In this document: positions 55,747 to 64,000 of the stretch, one piece after another
Layout of the letters: every line of letters starts with the position of its first letter
Numbering within the stretch: the first letter of the stretch is position 1
Source of the DNA: Parasitella parasitica
Lineage: Eukaryota > Mucoromycota > Mucoromycetes > Mucorales > Mucoraceae
Direction: 5' to 3'
DNA: 64,000 bases
NCBI GenBank assembly: GCA_025201805.1
Contig: MU619367.1
Span: 26,119-90,118, forward strand
Position numbers and translations under genes: made by a program
Notes under the pieces: model-generated
What the model saw: only the letters and a program-made list of their open reading frames with translations
What the model was told of the DNA's origin: nothing
Database searches by the model: none

Positions 55747-56819
55747 ATGCTGGGCACTTTTGCTTCGATAGAAAGGAAAGTAATTGGTCAAGGCACTTGT
55801 GTTGCTTATAAAACTTATTCAAAATCACACGGAAAACTTGTATTTCAGCATTACAAGCGAGAATTATGGGCCTTGAAGAGGCTGGCAGTTGCCACCAAAG
55901 AGGACTCGGTTCAAAATCATGTAATTGCATGAAATACAACCATGTGAAAGTAAGCTAATTTTCTGAAATAGATTGTGCAATTTCTGGATAATCAGGAGTC
56001 TGTCAGCAGCTATCATTTGATATTTCCCTTTCACAAAGATACGTTAGCGATGAGAATGAGCAGCAGCGCCAAAAATCCGAGTTTAGCATACGACTTCTTA
56101 CAGCAGATATCAAAGGGGCTATCCTATATGCATCAGCTTGGGATTATTCACTGCGACTTGAGTCCAAGCAATATTTTGATAGACGACACATCTGGCTGCA
56201 TGTTGATATGCGATTTTGGGTGTGCTCATTTAGACACAGTTATTAACGAGGATAGCCAATGGGTTGCAAATGAAGAGATCGGCACTAGGTAAGAAGCTTT
56301 ATTTACTGCCATACTTGTGATATCTGAGCAATTGCCAAACAGATACTATAAAGCACCAGAGCACTTGTTTGGATCTCGAGCATATAAGCCAGCAACGGAT
56401 GTTTGGTGTTTGGGCGCCATTTTCTCGGAATTGTTGATAGGATATCCAATCTTCAACGGTGAGAGCGATATTGAACAGATTGGAAGGCTTGTTTTGCGAC
56501 TTGGAAAACCTTCTTTGCAGGTGCAGACTGAGGTGAGTGATGCTTGACTTGTAGTGCATGTCACTGAAATGGTTCTATAAAGGAAATGACAAATTACCCT
56601 GATGCGAACAAATTGATCTTTTTTGACGATAACGATTCCGAGATAGAAGAAGACTCTGATCAAGACGACGGTTTTATAAGCATCAGAATGCCTCTTGCAG
56701 ATTTGCTCAAAAAAGAGCAAATCTCTGATGATAACCAGGATATCATTATACGGATTCTGACTTGGTCTGTAAAAGATAGACTGACTATACCTCAAATACA
56801 TGACCATCTCGCACTGTAG
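55747..56819 (+). CDS. CDK-like protein kinase, divergent
   Basis: Four exons (55747-55920, 55972-56288, 56343-56532, 56583-56819) give 305 residues. Recognisable kinase parts are a weak Gly loop (IGQGTCVAY), Lys in WALKRL, catalytic loop IIHCDLSPSNILI (Asp present, Arg changed to Cys), CDFG, the GTRYYKAPE segment typical of CDKs, and DVWCLGAIFSELLIGYPIF. Wording resembles CDK20/CCRK. Only about 14 residues separate the Lys from IVQFLD, where CDKs have about 30, so the alpha-C helix and its Glu are missing. Another frame of the first intron reads MKYNHVK just before this point, which hints at a frameshift. It may be inactive, or exon 1 may be mis-modelled. Confidence 0.65.
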
Positions 56820-56904
56820 ATATGTTTATAATGATACATTTACATTTATTTGTAAAGGAAAAAAAATTTGGTAATGGTATAGCTATTTTGTACACTTGTA
56901 TTAT

Positions 56905-58199
56905 CTATCGTCTTGCTGCATAGTTTCTGATTTGTTCAGATTTGCTCAGTGCTCTCTTTCTCCTGAATCTAGTCGGTGATGGTACATGAAGGCTATCATT
57001 TGCCTTCAAAGTAGTAGGTCCAGTTTCATCGGTTTCATCCTCATCATCAGAGCGAACATCAGTAATGCCCGTATTACTTACTAATCGATAAACCACCTTG
57101 CAAATCATAAAAGTCCAAAAGATAATCAAGACATAAAGGCCAAGCATTAGAATCAGGATTATATACTTTACAAAATGAGGAAACCAAAATCCATTGACAG
57201 GATCCAATTTGAATTGAGGAACGTAGAGCTCCGGCTCTGAATAGGTAGAGAAAATGATGCGTCCATAATTATAAATACGAGTGTACGTCCATGAGATCAC
57301 CATGACTAAAAATGTCGCATCACAAATGAATCCATAACCAAGATAATGCAATGTCTTTGCCAGCTACAGAATCAAATTTAATTAGCTCCAGTTATACAAC
57401 GCTACGCTTCTCCACTTCCGTTTGACTCACACATAAAAGAACATCAGGCAGATCCATACAAACAAACACAGCGTTACCGATAGCTGTGAAATTGCATGCA
57501 TAACTGAGACTGATGAGTAGCAGCGTGTTGGCGTGATGAATCATATATTCTGTGTAGTCTTTTCTCGGTGCTTCGATCTGAAGGACGAAAGGTTGCTGTA
57601 TCCAGAACGCAAATTGAAGGAGATAATAGTATTTGAAATAGCCCTTCAACTCCCAAACTGGATAATTGCGCCAAAAGTAAGAAGTGTCATTCCATGCGGG
57701 AGAATTATAGAGTATAGCCTATCAAATTATCAGTACAGCTCCAAACCCTCCCATTTGGAACAAGAAAATTACCAAACCACTGCAAAAACTGATGGAATAA
57801 TAAGCAACCAGCCAGCTTTGTTCTGCAAATCTAAGCTTCTTTCCATGAGGGACTTTTAGATGCACAGACAATGGCTTTAATATGTATTCCATGGCAGAAG
57901 CCCGCAAAAAGGTAAAAACCAAAAAGTAAAAGAACAAAAAGGCACAATCCCATAAACACTTTTTGTACAAGCCGTTTGGTAATTTGCCAGAGATAAAGAT
58001 AAAATGGTCGCATATCTCCAGATGAAGGAAATGTCCTATAAGAATAGGCAGGACGATCTTGACTGGAATATCTGAAAAAATGCCTACATTTAGCATCTTT
58101 GTGTGTGACATGAACGAATTATATAATTTGTTTACCTATCTGATGTCTATTGAAGAAATCCGCCAATCTTCTGTCTTCAGCCACTTCAATATCTTTCAT
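56905..58199 (-). CDS. LAG1: Ceramide synthase (LAG1/LAC1, TLC domain)
   Basis: Four exons (58199-58136, 58083-57773, 57718-57431, 57363-56905) encode 373 residues. There are six or more membrane helices and the TLC/Lag motif: RKDYTEYMIHHANTLLLISL SYACNFTAIG, including the essential His pair, then a conserved acidic DLPDVLLCLAKTLHYL. Upstream, KKLRFAEQSW and WRNYPVWELKGYFKYYYLLQ match the family. It N-acylates sphingoid bases with acyl-CoA in the ER. The C-terminal tail is acidic (RSDDEDETDETGP) and probably a casein-kinase-2 target, as in yeast Lag1. Its 3' end converges on that of the CDK-like gene, with 85 nt between the stops. Confidence 0.92.
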
Positions 58200-59650
58200 T
58201 TTATAAATATATTGTTATTGTTTGATCAAGAGGAACAGAACGAAAAGGGAAGACATATGAACATCAGACATCAAACAAAATGATTTTTTCATTAGCCGCC
58301 AGGTGTCAAAACTGTTTTGATAAACCCATAACATTGATCAACAGCCCTTGAACCTGTTATTGGTTATGTTCGCATAAAGTATATGCTCTAATGTAGGCTC
58401 TTCTTCCCTATTTTTGAATGAAACAATACACATAGAATAACAGATATTTTCATGAATTAGATCAATTGACTCGAGTACAATTCTAATGCAAGAGCGCATT
58501 GACATTGATATACCGTAGAGTGTATATTCTTTGGTTTCATGGCACATCGCGCACATAACGCTGTTTTATGAATGTAAAAGAAACACTGGTCGAATTCAAT
58601 GTCTTTTAGCTTTCCTAGGTATGATCGTCTTCCTTTAGTATGTATTGAGGATGGAGAGACAGATATTGCCTCCAAGAAAATTCAAACATTCTTGAAAATC
58701 ATAATATCCTATCATAAATCAACAGAAGACTATTTCGGGACAATTTTTATGAAACAGATTTGATATAATTCCCCCAAATACCCAGAAGTTGCCCCTCTTG
58801 AATAGGTTTATTGGAACACAATGTTTGAAAAATGAATCAAATGATAGACATGAGGATACAAATATATGCCTCATTAAATGCCAAGAATTGCATGCATTGT
58901 TTTATAAAAATCAGTGCATTACTTGTAGCAATCTGCATTCAAAGCCGTTTCTATCGTCCAAAAATATCGGCTTTTCGAAACAGAAACCTATCACTGCAAT
59001 CACGTATAGGCTCTTATAGGTTGCTTATCCACCTGCGCAACTAACTCTGATACTTCTTTACTGATAACACCCTTATTTTTCAACTTTATAAAACCATTTG
59101 CATGTAATTCAAGGCAAATCAAGATCCATATACCCGATTCCGTAGTTTAATCCTTAAAACCAAAGGGTATGAAACTGCCACGTTTTGAAATACATCTGAT
59201 CGTACGACACGATAATCCAATACTTTTCATTCAGACACCATATTGGCCCCAACAGCCAATCAAGTGGGTCCCAATATTGACGAATGTTGATCAAAAATGT
59301 CCCTAAAATCATGCACTGTTTGAAGTTGCACACAGCTTTTAGGTAACCACAAAATTATACAGACATGCATACAAATATTAAGTCAAAAACCTCAATAGAC
59401 CATTTTTATGTGCTGAAAATTACAATCAAAAGGATATTTAGTGATATAATCGATAATAATATAAACAGAAAGTGATTCGATATGTAGATGGATTGCCAGT
59501 TTTTCGTAATCTACTAAAGAGGATAGCCACCCCAACATCAGTAGTTTTCAACGGGATCTCAAACATGGAAAACTGTTAAATATGAAATCGAAATGTTGAA
59601 ATTTCAGCTCACTTTTCTTCCTCACTTTGCTACTAGTAGATATACGCAAA
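58200..59650. other. Gene-free interval
   Basis: I see no gene, RNA or clear repeat in 1.45 kb. Frames of about 70 codons on both strands have no motifs. It is the promoter side of ceramide synthase (left) and of the C2-kinase (right). Confidence 0.5.
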
Positions 59651-61556
59651 ATGACTGATTTCACAGACTCCCTCATCAAAAACATTGGTGCTCACTCATC
59701 CTCTCCTGTCATGACATCTATCAACATGGGTCAATTGGGCGAAAAGCTTCTACAAGCTCGTACCTCAACTCTTGCTTCTTTATCTCAAGCCTTATCAAAG
59801 AGACCCAATGCCATCACCACTACCACCATCAATGACACAGAAATGCAGCTTCCAGCTTCTGAAAAGGCTACAAGTCAATTGGAACTCAATGTCGTTGAAG
59901 CTCGCAATCTTACTATCGCTGATGCCCGTAAAGCTGATACTTATTGCATCGTACATTACGAGGGAAATACGACATCTACCCTTGATAAAGTGCAGGACAG
60001 CATTTTGCCTAGTTCTCCTCTCGTCATGAGACCACAGGCAAGTAGCGGTGCCTTCAAAGCGTTTGAGATTATGATGAGTGCAAGTTCTCCCAAATGGATG
60101 CATCGCGTCAACTTGTAAGTATAGCTTAAGCACTCGCAATCTGTTAATTCTGACATCTACATATAGTGATGTTACTAATGGAAACCAAGAAATCGCTGTT
60201 TTTGTATATGATCGCGGAAACAAACTACCTAATGGTGAGGATCGTTTCTTAGGCATGTCAAGCATCGTACCCAAGCTGGTCAATAAGAAGACAGTTGAGC
60301 TCATCTTTCCTCTTCATGGTCGCCATGGTGACGACCAAGAGGTCACTGGAGATGTTCGCCTTCAAGTCACTTTTACTGACGCTACAAAGGTAGGTTTAAG
60401 CTTATATTTGGATTTTGCATCATGGATTTCTGATTTTTCATTATAGGCTAACCTTAAGCCTGAAGACTTCCGCATTGTACGCATGATTGGGCAAGGCTCA
60501 GTTGGAAAGGTGTATGAGGTTGTCAAGCGTGATTCAGGCCGTACCTACGCTATGAAGGTTCTTTCAAAGCGTCTCTTGTTGGCCGAGAACCAGGTCGACG
60601 CGGCATTCAATGAGCGTAACGTCCTGGTGCAAACTCTTTCTAGCCCTTTTGTCGCAAACCTCAAGTACAGTTTCCAAACTACCAACCATCTCTTTTTGGT
60701 GATGGATTATTTCCCAGGCGGCGAACTGTTTGATTTTCTGGAACGTGAGCGTTGTCTTAGTGAAAAACGCTGCCAGTTCTTTGCCGCAGAGATTGTGTGT
60801 GCTTTTGACAACATTCATGCTCGTAATATTGTTTATCGCAACCTCAAGCCCGAGAGTATCTTGCTCGATGCTCATGGCCATATCGCTTTGACTGATTTCG
60901 GTCTGTGTAAACAGCTGACGAATATGGACTTGATTCAAGGTGTTCCTCATGCCATCACACGAGAGTATCTTTCTCCTGAAATGGTAATGCAAAAGCCGTA
61001 TGGCATGGCCTCTGACTGGTGGACTTTTGGCGTCTTAATGTTTGAACTCTTGACTGGATCCCCTCCTTTCCATTCCACCGAAGAGGACGAGTTATTTAGA
61101 CAAATCCTCGAAGCTCCTGTCAAGTTTCCTGCTGGTGGCTGTATCACTGAGGAAGCCAAAGATTTCATCTGTCAATTGCTTGAGCGCGATCCGTCCAAGC
61201 GCCTAGGTAGTAAAGGTGGCGTCGCTCAAGTCAAGGCACATGCCTTTTTCAAGAATTTGAACTGGAATGTCGTATACAAAAAGCAAATGCAATTACCTTT
61301 CGTTCCTGAGGTGGAAGAGCAACTTCGTGAAGAAGCCATCGCTGCAACTGCTGCTGCTGCTGCTGCTGCTGCTATCAATATCCCAAAGACCAAGGCCGAG
61401 TCTGTCAATACCGTTACTATGCCTTTTGCCGACCAAACCAAGTTTAAGGGATTTAGTTACATGAGAGATGATATCATAGCAGTGAAAGGCGAGCATCGTC
61501 TTGGCATCAACCCTGAAGATGAAGACCCCGAGGTTGATTTCTGGTTTAGACAGTAA
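59651..61556 (+). CDS. C2-AGC kinase of the Sch9 type, probable pseudokinase
   Basis: Three exons (59651-60114, 60167-60389, 60447-61556) give 598 residues. The C2-like domain (about 78-225: LELNVVEARNLTIADARKAD, EIAVFVYDRG, DRFLGMSSI) is followed by an AGC kinase. Gly loop IGQGSVGKVYEV, YAMKVL Lys, ALTDFGLCK and the C-terminal hydrophobic motif FKGFSY are intact. The catalytic loop reads VYRNLKPES, with Asn (codon 60840-60842) in place of the proton-accepting Asp. The activation segment GVPHAITREYLSPE lacks the T-F-C-G-T PDK1 site. C2 plus AGC kinase is the Sch9/Sck1 plan for nutrient signalling. Loss of both residues suggests an inactive, scaffolding paralogue. Confidence 0.85.
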
Positions 61557-61866
61557 AAACCCTCATCTTTTTCTCGAACAGAGTACCTTCTTCTTTTTGT
61601 AAATACTTCAAATTCCAACAAAGCACAATAAAACAGACTTGTTTAGATACCAAAAGTTTGTCATAGTCCATAGCCCTAAGACATATATTATGTTTACCAT
61701 TTCGATTTATTTTCCGACTGAAAGCTTGTGAAACTAGGCCATTTTGCTGCAACCAAGACAATTGGGCGTACTAGTGTCATTGGTTGTTAATGCATGGGTT
61801 ATCACTGTAAAAATTGAGACACCATTCGACATTTATTCATGTCTTTTCACTCTCACGTAATCTCAA

Positions 61867-63272
61867 ATGTCGGTAAAGCCAAAATCTGATAAACATGTGC
61901 CTACCGTAGCCATCAACAATGTACCTATCACCAGCGCAATCCCATTGACCACAGAAGAACCTGTTCGTAGGCCATGGCTGAAAACAGAGCTGCAAGAACT
62001 GAACAATGAAGCAGAGGAGTATCCTGAGGACGCAAACATAGCTGATGAAGACGACGATACATCCAACGCATCCGACACAGCCGACAGTGACGAAGATTCA
62101 ATTACGGGCCAAAACAAGATTAAAAACATCATTGCCGCCAATGACAAGGACGAGAGCGATGGGGAGGAAATCGTTGAAGAGCAAAGTTCCCCAAGGAAGG
62201 AAGAATTCAAAGGAGGCGACATAATGGCCTACTTATCCCGGGAAATGAGTGATTATCAAGCAAAACAAGACAGCATGACAAATGAATACGAGAGAAAAGT
62301 TCGCCAGGCAGAGACTGAAGACGATTTACTGCAGGCATCTGATCCTGATTTGCTGCGTCGCACAGAGAGCAATAGACACATTCCTTATGAAGGCACAATT
62401 CAGCCTCCCAAAAGGTCAAATACCTTACACAGTCAAAGTGATCAGATACAAAAAGACTTGCTCGTGTTTTCAGATAATCCAACCGTCATTGAAGAGTCTA
62501 CCAAGCTACGTGTCGTGCAATACTATGGTGCTGGCAAAGGCGGCATTATGCCAGCTGAATTTCGTTCGAAACGTAGGCCGAAATCCTACTTGGTAGCCTG
62601 CGACTTTAGCAAAGAGAGCTTGTATGCTATAGAATGGACTATGGGGACAATGATGCGTGATGGCGATGAATTACATGTAGCAACCGTTGCTAACCGAGAT
62701 GACAATCCAGATGTAGTAAAGGCTACGGGCTTGGATCCTAAAGGAGAGGTAAGCATTACATTCTTGGATTTAGTATTTTATGGTGTTTCCTTTGCTAGTT
62801 CTAATACAATGCTAAGCTGCACGCCACTTCAGATGCTTTGATTACAGAGGCCAAAAAGCTTTTGGGACAGATGATGTTGTTTAATATCAAGTTGGTAACT
62901 CATGCAATGATTGGACGTGTCAAAGATGTGTTGAAATCCTTGGTAATATCAGCGTTCGGCAAGTTGGCTTATCATTCACTAACTGGAATTTATTATAGAC
63001 TCGAGAACATGATTATACAATGCTGGTTTGCGGTAGTCGTGGAAGAGGCTCTGTGAGAACGTACGTTGTCAGAAAAAAATTGATGTTGTATACACATATC
63101 TCAATTTTATTACCGTAGTTTGCTGATGGGATCAATATCCACTTACTTGATACACAAGTCGCCCATTCCTGTAGCTGTTATACGCAGACAAAAGAAAAAG
63201 AAGAGAGTCAAACACCAAGTAGTAGAGGCGCATTCATTGAGTGAAAGTAAGAGAGGTTCATACAACGCGTAA
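61867..63272 (+). CDS. Universal stress protein (UspA) domain protein
   Basis: Four exons (61867-62748, 62817-62942, 62999-63060, 63119-63272) encode 407 residues. About 220 N-terminal residues are acidic and disordered. The UspA domain follows: SYLVACDFSKESLYAIEWTM, DGDELHVATVANRDDNP, ALITEAKKLLGQM, and the ATP-type loop TMLVCGSRGRGSVRTLLMGS ISTYLIHKSPIPVAVI. The G-2x-G-9x-G(S/T) pattern (GSRGRGSVR...GSIS) indicates a nucleotide-binding type. A basic tail KKKKRVKHQ ends it. Such long fungal USP proteins are of unknown function, probably stress signalling. Confidence 0.85.
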
Positions 63273-63661
63273 AACTTTTTCTGATTTATTAAAAAAAAAT
63301 AGGTGTTAAGTCTGGTCATTTACACGTAGATGAATTGAGTTGATGGTGGCAATATCAGTGAAATGTATCAAGGCTTTGAATATAAAAATGGATGATATTT
63401 TGGACATCAATAAGCAACCATGTCATCGACTTACAAAACTACAGTTATTTAATATTCTTCACAATGGCTGCAAGTTATAGATATTTTGATTTTTTGGAGT
63501 CTTTCGTTTTAACAACAATAATAAAATAGTCTACTTTTAACAGTAGCTCTAGTTAAGGACTACTTTAAACATCTCTTGATACCTGACCGTATTCAAAAAG
63601 TTAAAAATCGACAGTTTTTGGTGAAAGTCAACTTTGAAAAAGAAGAAAGTCACTTTTTCGC
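63273..63661. other. Intergenic, nothing recognised
   Basis: AT-rich spacer between the USP gene and the gene at the right edge. No feature could be supported. Confidence 0.5.
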
Positions 63662-64000
63662 ATGGTAGAATCACAACAGCAACAGCAACAATCTTCTAGC
63701 GATTCCAACAACAGGAGGCCCATGTTATGGACCCATGTTGTCAAATCTCGAAAAAAAGGCAAAAATCAAAAGGAACAGATTGTTTCTTTCAACCCAACCT
63801 TGATAACGAGACCAGTAACTGAGGCAGAGTCGACTCAGAATGCACTCAACGGCGCTACACCTCCGGCTCCCATGGCCGTTATACGTCCGTTCATTAAAGG
63901 AATGGAGCAGGATTCTATATTAATTGACCTTACGACTATCAAAGATAGATCGCTCTTGAACAAAGAACTTCTCAAGTTCAACGAGGAAGCTGAAAAACAT
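63662..64000 (+). CDS. 5' part of an unknown Gln-rich gene, possibly LINE ORF1
   Basis: An open frame of 113 codons runs from ATG to the window edge without a stop. It begins MVESQQQQQQSSSDSNNRRP, then MLWTHVVKSRKKGKNQKEQI, a Pro/Ala linker and a charged helix start (DSILIDLTTIKDRSLLNKEL). I do not recognise a domain. The short basic-then-linker opening is compatible with an ORF1 (gag-like) protein of a non-LTR element of the kind whose 3' end lies at 1194-1688, but it could equally be a host gene. Confidence 0.5.
   Translation, partial: MVESQQQQQQSSSDSNNRRPMLWTHVVKSRKKGKNQKEQIVSFNPTLITRPVTEAESTQNALNGATPPAPMAVIRPFIKGMEQDSILIDLTTIKDRSLLNKELLKFNEEAEKH

Overview
The window reads as nuclear DNA of an early-diverging filamentous fungus, most likely Mucoromycota (Mucorales-like). 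The evidence is AT-rich intergenic DNA, genes with many short GT-AG introns (mostly 42-119 nt), long CAG/polyQ and homopolymer tracts, fungal cell-wall genes (chitin deacetylase, GH16 enzyme, thaumatin-like protein), a fungal Zn2Cys6 regulator, and a LINE fragment with an RVT zinc knuckle. I placed exon borders by eye from GT-AG sites, frame continuity and family motifs. Every multi-exon model proposed as a complete gene sums to a multiple of three.

Layout. 1-775: the C-terminus of DNA polymerase delta and a small SIVA-like cysteine-rich gene. 776-7185: repeat-rich, gene-poor DNA with a 5'-truncated LINE, a MITE-like palindrome with a 66-bp direct repeat, and a solo LTR nested in a dispersed repeat whose second, inverted copy lies at about 38.6-39.3 kb. 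7186-16131 (+): two adjacent mitochondrial ribosomal protein genes (uL1m, uL5m), the triacylglycerol-forming acyltransferase PDAT/LRO1, and a CENP-E-like kinesin-7. 16302-28100 (mostly -): thaumatin-like protein, Zn2Cys6 factor, an unknown membrane protein, an LRR protein, a membrane GNAT-like protein and a GPI-type GH16 enzyme. 28082-31000: a decayed area with a split USP-like peptidase and orphan gene pieces. 31738-49570 (-): Q-rich zinc protein, an assembly gap, SNX4, UQCC2-like assembly factor, NDUFA12, CSTF1, a sphingolipid delta-4 desaturase and a formin. 49716-58199: peroxisomal-type Lon, chitin deacetylase, a CDK-like kinase (+) and ceramide synthase. 59651-64000 (+): a C2-AGC kinase of the Sch9 type with an altered catalytic Asp, a universal-stress-domain protein, and the start of a gene running off the edge.

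Themes. Respiratory and mitochondrial translation genes (uL1m, uL5m, UQCC2, NDUFA12), lipid genes (PDAT, delta-4 desaturase, ceramide synthase), cell-wall and secreted proteins, and polarity/trafficking genes (formin, kinesin-7, SNX4). None forms an obvious metabolic cluster. The most unusual signals are the nested transposon history with an empty-site allele, consecutive 6-nt and 4-nt microexons in the kinesin, a 23-nt candidate intron in uL1m, the predicted Sch9-like pseudokinase, and the ATGA-overlapped USP-like ORF pair.
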